Origin: SAR202 cluster bacterium
GTDB lineage: Bacteria > Chloroflexota > Dehalococcoidia > UBA3495
Direction of reading: 5' to 3'
Assembly (NCBI GenBank): GCA_009392075.1
Contig: VFHG01000033.1
Coordinates: 1 to 5,826, forward strand
DNA: 5,826 nucleotides
Position numbers and translations under genes: made by a program. Numbering within the stretch: the stretch's first letter is position 1; the number at the start of each line of letters is the position of its first letter. Below the pieces are notes generated by a model. The model was not told where the DNA came from. It saw only the letters and a program-made list of their open reading frames with translations, and ran no database searches. Shown one piece after another: positions 1-5,756 of the stretch.

Positions 1-6
1 GGAGGG
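1..6 (+). promoter_or_regulatory. Shine-Dalgarno sequence for the DinB-like gene
   Basis: GGAGGG lies 6 nt before a TTG codon. This spacing is what makes TTG at 13 the preferred start although no ATG is present and the frame is open upstream to the window edge. Confidence 0.65.
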
Positions 7-12
7 CGCCCA

Positions 13-504
13 TTGGCTACTGGCAAACAGGAACACCTGGAAACGGTCCGAAGCATCAAGAGCGAATTGATAACGATGCTGGAAGGCATGGATTACTGCC
101 TAGACTGGAAACTAGACGAATCTGAATGGTCGGCGCGCGAATTGGTCTATCACATCTTAGAGACGCCGCCTGGCGGAGCGCAGAATCTGGTTAAGGGAAT
201 ACTTGCGGGAGAGGTTGATGAGTACGAGATCTGGAGCGATCTCACGAACATTACACCCGAGCGGTCCGTCTACGATCTCCCTCAGATAAACGCCGACATC
301 GAGGGATTCTTCCAAAGCCTGGACGCGTCTATCTCAGGCATGGCCGATGAGGACCTCGAAGGGAAGAAGGTGATGATGCACCAACGGACCCGGGGCGTGG
401 ACGAAGAACGGACCCTCAACGCTATCCTGAAGCGGACACTCAACGGTCACATCCGAGACCATCTAACGCAGATACAGGCGATACGTGACGCTCTGGCGAT
501 CTAG
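13..504 (+). CDS. DinB-like four-helix metalloprotein (163 aa)
   Basis: Small helical protein resembling the DinB/YfiT-like superfamily of metal-binding four-helix bundles, some of which are thiol-dependent S-transferases; the substrate cannot be told from sequence. Visible support: a WSARELVYHI segment near residues 39-48, typical of the family's second helix and giving a first candidate metal ligand His47, and a C-terminal HIRDH motif supplying His146 and His150 (HxxxH), completing the usual three-histidine site. The length of 163 aa is normal for the family. The start is TTG, chosen because a GGAGGG Shine-Dalgarno sequence (1-6) sits 6 nt upstream; the frame stays open to the window edge, so a longer protein cannot be excluded. 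The gene converges on lepA with 23 bp between stop codons and no hairpin there. Family call is fairly sure; the function is unknown. Confidence 0.8.
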   Translation: MATGKQEHLETVRSIKSELITMLEGMDYCLDWKLDESEWSARELVYHILETPPGGAQNLVKGILAGEVDEYEIWSDLTNITPERSVYDLPQINADIEGFFQSLDASISGMADEDLEGKKVMMHQRTRGVDEERTLNAILKRTLNGHIRDHLTQIQAIRDALAI

Positions 505-527
505 GTAGGCCAACAAAAGGGAACGAA

Positions 528-2372
528 CTAGCCTGTTCCCACTTCTAGGATAGACAAGAACGCTTCCTGAGGGATCTCAACCGAGCCCACCATCTTTCGG
601 CGCTTCTTACCCTCTTTTTGCTTCTCAAGCAGCTTGCGTTTACGCGTAATATCGCCACCATAGCATTTGGCCAGCACGTCTTTACGCATGGCCCGCACCG
701 TCTCTCTGGCGATGATGCGGCTGCCGATCGACGCCTGGATGGGAACTTCAAACATCTGGCGTGGAATCGTGGACCGCAGCTTATCTACGATCTTCCGCCC
801 CTGGACCACTGCGGCATCCCGGTGCAGAATCATCGACAAGGCTTCCACCGAGTGGTGGTTCACCAATATTTCAACCTTCACCAACGGGGCGGCCTGGTAT
901 CCGGAAAAGCTGTAGTCCAAGGAGGCGTACCCTTGCGTTTTCGACTTGAGCTGGTTGTAGAAATCGGCCAGCAATTCAACTAGGGGAATGGTGTATTCCA
1001 TCACCACTCGAGACTCGCTCCCAGGTTCGTTTTTGCCATCGCGCCGGGTGCCGCCACCTTGCATGTATTCCATGCGCTTAAATTCTGACCGGCGGGAGTG
1101 CATCAACTCCATCAGCGCGCCAACATGTCGGTTGGGCGCCACGATGGTCAAGTCCAGCATCGGCTCTCGTATCTCTGAAAACTCGTTGGGGTCAGGCAAC
1201 TTCGCGGGGCTATCCACTATGATTGTGTCGCCGTTGGTCAGCACGACTTGATAAGCAACGCTGGGGGCCGTGACGATCAGGTCTAGGTCGTACTCCCGTT
1301 CCAAACGTTCCTGCACGATCTCCAAGTGCATCAGACCCAGGAAACCGCAGCGAAACCCGAAGCCAAGTGCGGTGCTGCTCTCGGGCTCCATCTCCAATGA
1401 TGCATCGTTAAGTTGCAGCTTTTCCAGAGCGTTGCGGAGATTGTTGTATTCCTCGCCGTCGGATGGGTAAAGGCCAGCGAAGACCATTGATTTAAGCGGC
1501 AAGTATCCAGATAACGCTTCCGTTGCAGGAGATTGGTCCACCGTCAGGGTGTCACCGACACTACAGTCCCGGACCTCTTTGAACCCGGTGGCTATGTAGC
1601 CAACCTGGCCTGTTCCCAAGAAATCCGTAGGCGTGGGGCCCGGCGCAAAGACACCCACCTCAACAATCTCCGCCACACGGCCGGAAGACATGACTTTTAT
1701 CCGGTCTCTCTTTGAGATGGTCCCGTCTTTGACCCTAACATGGGCGATGATGCCTTTATACGAGTTATATTCCGAGTCGAAAACCAAGCTCCGGGGAGAA
1801 GCGTTTACATCGCCTTTGGGCGCCGGTACCCGATCGATCACGGCGTCCAATATTTCTTTAGCTCCGGTGCCGTCTTTGGCCGAGACATAGAGAATCTCGT
1901 CGGGTTTAAATCCGAAGGCTTGTTCGATCTCGCCGGCGACCCGTTCCGGTTCGGCTTGGGGGAGATCTACCTTGTTCAGGACCGGAATCAATTCAAGGTC
2001 ATATTCCATGGCCAACAGTGTGTTGGCGATGGTCTGAGCTTCGATGCCCTGACTGGCGTCAACCACCAACAGCGCACCTTCGCAGGCGGCCAATGCACGA
2101 GACACTTCATAGCTGAAGTCAACGTGGCCCGGCGTGTCGATGAGGTTGAATTGGTATATCTGGCCATCAGGAGCGGTATGCGACATCGTCACCGCCTTTC
2201 CCTTGATGGTTATGCCTTTTTCCCTTTCTAGGTCCATCTGGTCCAGGAACTGGGCTTTCATCTCGCCCGGACGTACGGTGCCCGTGATTTCCAGAAATCG
2301 GTCGGCTAAGGTCGACTTCCCGTGATCGATGTGGGCAATTATGCAAAAATTTCTTATTAGGCTCGGTTTCAT
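528..2372 (-). CDS. lepA: Elongation factor 4 (LepA), ribosome-associated GTPase
   Basis: Translational GTPase of the LepA/EF-4 family. It binds the ribosome; back-translocation has been shown in vitro, and roles in initiation or 30S maturation have been proposed in vivo. GTPase motifs are intact: P-loop AHIDHGKST (residues 13-21), switch I EREKGITIKG (49-58), DTPGH (79-83), NKVD (133-136) and SAK (164-166). EF-G-like domains II, III and V follow, including GFGFRCGFLGLMHLEI (337-352) and GYASLDYSF (481-489). The LepA-specific C-terminal domain comes last, with YGGDITRKRKLLEKQK and GKKRRKMVGSVEIPQEAF (571-604). At 614 aa it is slightly longer than the usual roughly 600, mainly from an insertion around residues 438-454. 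The ATG start has no Shine-Dalgarno sequence; a promoter just upstream suggests a near-leaderless mRNA. It is separated from oppF by a terminator, so it is probably monocistronic. Confidence 0.98.
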   Translation of the reverse strand: MKPSLIRNFCIIAHIDHGKSTLADRFLEITGTVRPGEMKAQFLDQMDLEREKGITIKGKAVTMSHTAPDGQIYQFNLIDTPGHVDFSYEVSRALAACEGALLVVDASQGIEAQTIANTLLAMEYDLELIPVLNKVDLPQAEPERVAGEIEQAFGFKPDEILYVSAKDGTGAKEILDAVIDRVPAPKGDVNASPRSLVFDSEYNSYKGIIAHVRVKDGTISKRDRIKVMSSGRVAEIVEVGVFAPGPTPTDFLGTGQVGYIATGFKEVRDCSVGDTLTVDQSPATEALSGYLPLKSMVFAGLYPSDGEEYNNLRNALEKLQLNDASLEMEPESSTALGFGFRCGFLGLMHLEIVQERLEREYDLDLIVTAPSVAYQVVLTNGDTIIVDSPAKLPDPNEFSEIREPMLDLTIVAPNRHVGALMELMHSRRSEFKRMEYMQGGGTRRDGKNEPGSESRVVMEYTIPLVELLADFYNQLKSKTQGYASLDYSFSGYQAAPLVKVEILVNHHSVEALSMILHRDAAVVQGRKIVDKLRSTIPRQMFEVPIQASIGSRIIARETVRAMRKDVLAKCYGGDITRKRKLLEKQKEGKKRRKMVGSVEIPQEAFLSILEVGTG

Positions 2373-2381
2373 ATTAAATCA

Positions 2382-2410
2382 ATGGTATCACGGTCGATTT
2401 TCGCCTACAA
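2382..2410 (-). promoter_or_regulatory. Putative lepA promoter (extended -10)
   Basis: On the minus strand, TTGTAG (2410-2405) is followed by a 17-nt spacer and TACCAT (2387-2382), preceded by TGA, which makes an extended -10 (TGn). The -35 is weak (TTG only). A start about 7 nt downstream would fall near 2375, only about 3 nt before the lepA ATG. No Shine-Dalgarno sequence is present, consistent with a near-leaderless transcript. Predicted by eye only. Confidence 0.45.
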
Positions 2411-2424
2411 CGAAGTTTCTTCGT
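2410..2424. repeat. Perfect inverted repeat beside the lepA -35 box
   Basis: ACGAAG (2410-2415) and CTTCGT (2419-2424) form a 6-bp perfect inverted repeat with a TTT centre. It abuts and by one base overlaps the predicted -35 hexamer of lepA. It lacks a following T run, so it is not an obvious terminator. It could be an operator-like site or a small hairpin; no regulator is identified. Confidence 0.4.
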
Positions 2425-2455
2425 ACCTAAGGTCATCAAAGCCCAGCGGCGGCGC

Positions 2456-2485
2456 AAAAAAAGAGGCCGCATCAGAGCGGCCTCT
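2456..2485 (-). terminator. Intrinsic terminator of the oppDF operon
   Basis: Read on the minus strand, AGAGGCCGC (2485-2477) and GCGGCCTCT (2470-2462) make a 9-bp GC-rich perfect stem with a 6-nt loop, followed at once by a seven-T run (2462-2456, sharing its first T with the stem base). It lies 34 nt beyond the oppF stop codon and before the lepA promoter, so it separates the two transcription units. Confidence 0.9.
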
Positions 2486-2519
2486 CTCATTCAACCTGCG
2501 TAGAAAATCGGATCGGAAG

Positions 2520-3560
2520 CTACGGGGTTCCATACCCGGTGGACAAGATGCATGCAGAGTAGTGATCTGTCTCCACTTCGCGTAACTCCGGCAATATTTG
2601 CGAACAAGTGTCATTGGCTACAGGACAGCGTGGGTGGAAAACGCAACCGCTGGGTGGATTCAATGGGCTGGGCACTTCTCCAGTTAGTAAGACCCGCTCC
2701 CTCTGGGCGTCCAGCACAGGATCAGGAATCGGCACTGCAGAAAGCAGGGCCTTGGTGTAGGGATGGATCGGGTTGCGGTAAATCTCATTCCTCTCGGCCA
2801 TCTCCACCAGGTGACCTAGATACATGACCCCGACACGGTCGCTGATGTGGCGGACCACAGACAGGTCATGGGCGATGAACAGATAGGTGAGATTGAATTG
2901 CTCTTGAAGGTCTTCCAACAGGTTGATGATCTGTGCCTGAATCGAGACATCGAGAGCAGAGACTGGTTCGTCTGCGACGATGAACTTGGGGCTCACTGAG
3001 AGTGCCCGGGCAACGCCGATACGTTGGCGTTGTCCGCCGCTGAACTCATGGGGGAAGCGGTCAGCCATGTATGGGTTGAGGCCCACATTTGTCAGAAGGT
3101 CAGCGACTTTGTTACGGTATTCCGTTTTGTTTGCAACCAGACCGTGGACGATCAGCGGTTCACCAATGATGTTTCCGGCTGTCATGCGGGGATTCAGTGA
3201 GCTGTAGGGATCCTGGAAGATCACCTGCATCTCACGCCGCATACCGCGCATTGTTTTGGTGTTCATTGACGTTAGGTCTTGGCCATCGAAGATGACCTGA
3301 CCGGCCGTGGGCTTGTACAACTGAAGGATGCACCGGCCGGTGGTGGTCTTGCCGCAACCGCTCTCACCAACCAGGCCCAGCGTTTCGCCCCGTTTGACCG
3401 TGAAGCTGACGTCATCAACGGCCTTAACATATCCCACCGGTTTTCGGGACAGGAATCCAGAGCCTACAGGGAAGTGCATCTTGAGGTTTTTCACCTCAAG
3501 GATGATATCTTCGCTCTGCGTTGCGGCGCTGGAGGCCGCGGCTTCGGGCATCGTAGTCAT
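2520..3560 (-). CDS. oppF: Oligopeptide/dipeptide ABC importer ATPase, OppF/DppF type
   Basis: Cytoplasmic ATPase subunit of a peptide/opine/nickel (PepT family) ABC importer, working as a heterodimer with the OppD-type partner encoded just upstream. Motifs: Walker A GESGCGKT (65-72), Q-loop Gln116 in [11 protein letters not shown], signature SGGQRQR (174-180), Walker B FIVADEP (193-199) with Glu198, D-loop SALD, H-loop His231. The oligopeptide-type C-terminal region follows: [12 protein letters not shown] (266-277) and four cysteines (Cys306, 312, 319, 337) in the pattern known to bind a [4Fe-4S] cluster in some DppD/OppD proteins. At 346 aa it is normal to slightly long, with an Ala/Ser-rich N-terminal leader of about 16 residues. 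The ATG at 3560 is preferred because AGGA lies about 6 nt upstream; a second in-frame ATG is three codons later. It starts 42 nt after oppD ends, so co-transcription is likely. The transported substrate cannot be assigned. Confidence 0.94.
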   Translation of the reverse strand: MTTMPEAAASSAATQSEDIILEVKNLKMHFPVGSGFLSRKPVGYVKAVDDVSFTVKRGETLGLVGESGCGKTTTGRCILQLYKPTAGQVIFDGQDLTSMNTKTMRGMRREMQVIFQDPYSSLNPRMTAGNIIGEPLIVHGLVANKTEYRNKVADLLTNVGLNPYMADRFPHEFSGGQRQRIGVARALSVSPKFIVADEPVSALDVSIQAQIINLLEDLQEQFNLTYLFIAHDLSVVRHISDRVGVMYLGHLVEMAERNEIYRNPIHPYTKALLSAVPIPDPVLDAQRERVLLTGEVPSPLNPPSGCVFHPRCPVANDTCSQILPELREVETDHYSACILSTGYGTP

Positions 3561-3602
3561 ATCAAGTCCTATTTTCCTATGGAGGGTTTACTCCGGCCAG
3601 AG

Positions 3603-4619
3603 TTATTCTGCCACCGGAGCGTTTAGAAAGTCGATCTCAATCGCGCCTAGTTCATCAGCGCGGAAGCATGCAGAAAGATGGCCGTCGCTTGTCTCAACGA
3701 GTTCAGGCGTGTCGGTGGCGCACTTATCAATGGCCCAGCGGCACCGCTCTCTGAAAGCGCAACCGGGGGGTAGGTTGATAAGATCTGGCGGTTGGCCTTC
3801 TATGGGATCAAGTTTCGCCCGCCGTGGCAGGTCCAACCTCGGGACTGACCGTAGCAGACCCACGGTATAAGGGTGCCGGGGGTTTGCGTAAATCTCACGC
3901 GCTTCTCCGCGTTCAATCACCTTGCCGGCATACATGATGTTCACGCGGTCTGCGTAGCGCGCCACCACTCCAAGGTTGTGGGTGATCACTATCAAAGCCA
4001 CGCCAAGCTCGGTGGTCAAGGACTTCATCAGATCCAATATCTGGGCTTGAATTGTGACGTCTAGAGCGGTGGTCGGTTCGTCAGCTATAATCAGCCTAGG
4101 GTTACAACTCAGGGCCATGGCAATCATAACGCGCTGACGCATACCGCCGCTAAACTGGTGGGGGTACTGCTTGATACGGATTTCCGGGTCAGGAATCCCA
4201 ACGCGGGTTAGGAGGTTCACGCTCTCCCGCTGTGATTCCAATTTCGACATACCCATGTGCAGTTGAAGGGTTTCAGTGATTTGCCGTTCCACGGTCAGCA
4301 CCGGGTTCAATGAGGTCATAGGTTCTTGGAATACCATGGCAATCTTGGCGCCGCGGACCTGCCGCATGCCTTCCATGTCTATCTTGAGGATGTCCTCGCC
4401 GTCCAGCAAGATTTCGCCATCAATGATCTTTCCGGGTGGGTCAGGGATCAAGCGCATCACGGAGAGGGCACTCACACTTTTCCCACAACCGCTTTCTCCA
4501 ACCAAGCCCAGAGTTTCGCCCTCATTTAACTCGTAAGACACGCCATCGACGGCTTTTACGACGCCTTCCATCGTGAAAAAGTGAGTCTTTAGGTTTTTAA
4601 CTTCTAGAAGTGTAGCCAA
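3603..4619 (-). CDS. oppD: Oligopeptide/dipeptide ABC importer ATPase, OppD/DppD type
   Basis: First gene of the two-gene ATPase operon and partner of the OppF-type protein. Motifs: Walker A GESGCGKS (41-48), Q-loop Gln98 in MVFQEPMTSLNP, signature SGGMRQR (157-163), Walker B LIIADEP (176-182) with Glu181, D-loop TALD, and H-loop His214 in ITHNLGVVA, where Asn replaces the more usual Asp. The C-terminal peptide-transporter domain has HPYTVGLLRSVP (249-260), EGQPPDL (274-280) and Cys287, 293, 300 and 318, a likely [4Fe-4S] site by analogy with mycobacterial DppD/OppD. The 338-aa length is normal. The start is TTG at 4619, with GAGGAG 5 nt upstream. No permease or solute-binding protein gene adjoins it: the next gene upstream is a tRNA, and downstream after oppF comes a terminator. 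Family is certain; D versus F assignment follows sequence type; substrate is unknown. Confidence 0.94.
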   Translation of the reverse strand: MATLLEVKNLKTHFFTMEGVVKAVDGVSYELNEGETLGLVGESGCGKSVSALSVMRLIPDPPGKIIDGEILLDGEDILKIDMEGMRQVRGAKIAMVFQEPMTSLNPVLTVERQITETLQLHMGMSKLESQRESVNLLTRVGIPDPEIRIKQYPHQFSGGMRQRVMIAMALSCNPRLIIADEPTTALDVTIQAQILDLMKSLTTELGVALIVITHNLGVVARYADRVNIMYAGKVIERGEAREIYANPRHPYTVGLLRSVPRLDLPRRAKLDPIEGQPPDLINLPPGCAFRERCRWAIDKCATDTPELVETSDGHLSACFRADELGAIEIDFLNAPVAE

Positions 4620-4624
4620 TCGGT

Positions 4625-4630
4625 CTCCTC
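4625..4630 (-). promoter_or_regulatory. Shine-Dalgarno sequence for the TTG start of oppD
   Basis: Minus-strand GAGGAG lies 5 nt before TTG at 4619-4617. It decides the start, since the protein then begins MATLLEVKNLKTHF as OppD-type proteins usually do and no ATG is nearby. Confidence 0.65.
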
Positions 4631-4638
4631 AAGTCTCG

Positions 4639-4656
4639 CGTACTGATTTAAGTACG
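4639..4656. repeat. Short inverted repeat in the oppD leader
   Basis: CGTAC (4639-4643) and GTACG (4652-4656) form a 5-bp perfect inverted repeat around an AT-rich 8-nt centre, about 20 bp upstream of the oppD start. It could be an operator half-site pair or chance; no clear -35/-10 pair was found around it. Confidence 0.25.
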
Positions 4657-4686
4657 TTACTTTAGATACCTTACAGGGTCGTTTAC

Positions 4687-4719
4687 GGGCGTCATGTCAG
4701 TGATTTTCTCTGACGTCCC
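4687..4719 (-). other. Mutually exclusive hairpins between tRNA-Leu and oppD
   Basis: Two stems share one arm. The outer stem pairs GGGCGTCA (4687-4694) with TGACG-T-CCC (4711-4719): 8 bp with one bulged T. The inner stem pairs GTCAG (4696-4700) with CTGAC (4710-4714), extended by two more pairs after a T-T mismatch. Both need 4711-4714, so only one can form at a time. No T run follows on the minus strand, so this is not a standard terminator. It may be tRNA trailer or oppD leader structure. Confidence 0.3.
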
Positions 4720-4766
4720 GGGTTCAGAACCGGTCCATAAAGGCCTTTTTTGCCAACCCGTTCTTT

Positions 4767-4851
4767 TGGTGGGGAAGCCGGGACTCGAACCCGGACGCCT
4801 TTCAGCACATGATCCTAAATCATGCTCGTCTACCAGTTTCGACACTTCCCC
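4767..4851 (-). tRNA. trnL: tRNA-Leu (anticodon UAG), CCA encoded
   Basis: A complete class II tRNA on the minus strand. The acceptor stem GGGGAAG (4851-4845) pairs perfectly with CTTCCCC (4777-4771), followed by discriminator A and encoded CCA (4769-4767). The D arm has a TCG/CGA stem with an AAACTGGTAGA loop. The anticodon stem CATGA/TCATG encloses loop TTTAGGA with anticodon TAG at 4817-4815, reading CUA and, with wobble, other CUN leucine codons. The long variable arm (TGCT-GAAA-GGCG) is typical of leucine tRNAs. The T arm is CCGGG-TTCGAGT-CCCGG. Its length is 85 nt including CCA. It sits upstream of oppD in the same orientation, with no clear T-tract terminator between them. A short reading frame overlapping this locus is not a gene. 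Confidence 0.97.
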
Positions 4852-5021
4852 CAATCTAACGTGAAAATCGGGGAACCAGGCTCACTCCACTGTTCACATT
4901 TAAGCTTCAAACCGCAGCGTAAAAACAGTCTCCGGAGTCTCGTAAGTATAGCTATCGTCAGGCAGCCTGTCCATACTGAACCAGCGTTTTCAGGTTCATA
5001 ATCTACCCCTGCGGCCGGCGG
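4852..5021. other. Spacer between tRNA-Leu and the collagen-like gene
   Basis: 170 bp without a credible gene. It should contain the tRNA promoter on the minus strand, but I see no convincing -35/-10 pair. It holds an 8-bp palindrome CTCCGGAG (4930-4937) and the inverted repeat TGAACC/GGTTCA (4977-4998). Neither is followed by a T run properly placed for an intrinsic terminator. Confidence 0.5.
4977..4998. repeat. Inverted repeat downstream of the collagen-like gene
   Basis: TGAACC (4977-4982) and GGTTCA (4993-4998) make a 6-bp perfect stem with a 10-nt loop, 23 nt past the collagen-like gene's stop on the minus strand. With no following T run it is at most a weak 3'-end structure. Confidence 0.3.
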
Positions 5022-5732
5022 CTATTCTACCAACCGCCGCCACAACCAACCTCCAAATGTCCCCAAAAAAGCGAATAACGCGAACACAAAGGCTAAAACC
5101 CCGAATAATGAGCTTCCCTTGCTGCCGAGGTCTCCTTCGGGGCCGGTCAGGCCTTGTGAGCCAGTTGAGCCGGCAACACCGGCCGGGCCAGCAGCGCCAG
5201 CAGAACCTGGAGGCCCTCCGACTCCGGGTGGGCCGGAAGGTCCTTGCACGCCCTGGGGCCCTTGCGGGCCGGAAGGACCGGAAGGACCGGAAGGACCGGC
5301 GTCACCTTTTTCGCCGACTACCAAGACCGGAGTTGCGGTAGCTGCAGTCGTTGCCTGAGGCACAGGCGTCGCTTGAGTTGGGCTTGCGGTAAGATCGAGT
5401 TGAGTTACCTCGCCTTGGGCCCACAGGGCTGTCTCGTTGGCCGGGATTCCGCCAATGGTGAAAGTGACCGTCTTGCCGACGAAGTTATCTGCCTCAGGCT
5501 CCACCAATAGCACTGGATAGCTGCCACCGGATACTGATTCCGCCACTACTTGCCGACCGTCGACCAATGCGGCTACGACTGTGCCGTCTGACGCGGGATT
5601 GCCATTGACTGTAGCCAGCCCCAAGAATGCGTGAGGAATGACCCGCTGCGCCGACGCTACAGACGGCAATAACGTGAGTATCGCCACGAACAATGCGGCT
5701 ACCAAGTATTGTTGTCGGAGGAATTCCCTCAA
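5022..5732 (-). CDS. Secreted, membrane-anchored collagen-like protein (236 aa)
   Basis: Predicted surface protein of unknown function. In order: a signal peptide (residues 1-28, basic start, hydrophobic core, cleavage after ASA); a beta-type domain (30-116, with [12 protein letters not shown] and [10 protein letters not shown]) resembling modules in Chloroflexota envelope proteins; a Thr/Pro/Ala-rich linker (117-139); 22 uninterrupted Gly-X-Y triplets (140-205), Pro-rich with GPS, GPQ and GPP units, as in trimeric bacterial collagens; a hydrophobic segment (209-231); and a short tail with two arginines, implying an outside N-terminal part and a cytoplasmic C-terminus. No LPXTG motif is seen. 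The start is TTG at 5732 because GAGG lies 6 nt upstream; an in-frame TTG at 5744, four codons earlier, lacks a Shine-Dalgarno sequence and lies where transcription may start. The collagen architecture is directly visible; triple-helix formation, partners and role are inference. Confidence 0.88.
   Translation of the reverse strand: MREFLRQQYLVAALFVAILTLLPSVASAQRVIPHAFLGLATVNGNPASDGTVVAALVDGRQVVAESVSGGSYPVLLVEPEADNFVGKTVTFTIGGIPANETALWAQGEVTQLDLTASPTQATPVPQATTAATATPVLVVGEKGDAGPSGPSGPSGPQGPQGVQGPSGPPGVGGPPGSAGAAGPAGVAGSTGSQGLTGPEGDLGSKGSSLFGVLAFVFALFAFLGTFGGWLWRRLVE
5115..5315 (-). repeat. Collagen Gly-X-Y repeat region
   Basis: Encodes 22 perfect Gly-X-Y triplets plus one closing Gly, without interruption. 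X is often Pro. Charged triplets [12 protein letters not shown] and GSK cluster at the two ends, where they could help register and cap a triple helix; that role is inference. Confidence 0.9.
5271..5297 (-). repeat. Three exact 9-bp tandem repeats (GPS codons)
   Basis: The unit GGAAGGACC on the plus strand is repeated three times without a mismatch; on the minus strand it reads GGTCCTTCC and encodes Gly-Pro-Ser three times. Identical codons suggest recent slippage expansion. Copy-number change would alter collagen length by whole triplets without a frameshift. Confidence 0.9.
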
Positions 5733-5746
5733 ACTTAGCCTCAAAC
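5727..5746 (-). repeat. 8-bp direct repeat at the start of the collagen-like gene
   Basis: GTTTGAGG occurs twice on the minus strand (5746-5739 and 5734-5727), 12 bp apart. Each copy contains an in-frame TTG. The GAGG of the first copy serves as Shine-Dalgarno sequence for the TTG in the second, which supports the downstream start. Confidence 0.6.
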
Positions 5747-5750
5747 GTTG

Positions 5751-5756
5751 ATTATC
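5751..5756 (-). promoter_or_regulatory. Possible -10 box of the collagen-like gene
   Basis: Minus-strand GATAAT matches five of six bases of the -10 consensus. A start about 7 nt downstream would fall near 5744-5743, on the first TTG, leaving a roughly 12-nt leader with GAGG before the TTG at 5732. No good -35 hexamer lies 16-18 bp upstream, so the call is weak. Confidence 0.3.

Noticed and set aside
1740..2231. 163-codon plus-strand frame within lepA
   Set aside because: Antisense to the GTPase domain of an intact, highly conserved gene; it resembles no protein family I recognise.
3328..3870. 180-codon plus-strand frame across the oppF/oppD junction
   Set aside because: Antisense to two intact ATPase genes, running over their intergenic gap; open only because of the codon use of the real genes.
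4630..4690. oppD promoter with TAAAGT as -10
   Set aside because: No acceptable -35 hexamer at 16-18 bp spacing; support is too weak to annotate.
4731..4756. Possible plus-strand terminator (GGTC-loop-GGCC then six T)
   Set aside because: Only four base pairs including a wobble, and there is no plus-strand gene upstream for it to serve.
4767..4851. tRNA-Leu as a phage or island attachment site
   Set aside because: No integrase gene and no direct repeat of the tRNA 3' end were found in the window.
4657..4854. 65-codon minus-strand reading frame
   Set aside because: It overlaps the tRNA-Leu almost completely; its sequence is the translation of tRNA and spacer, with no start signal.
5119..5358. 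Plus-strand Gly/Pro-rich frame that looks collagen-like itself
   Set aside because: GGN and CCN codons are complementary, so the antisense of a collagen repeat also reads as Pro/Gly. It has no signal peptide or ribosome site, whereas the minus-strand protein has full domain structure.
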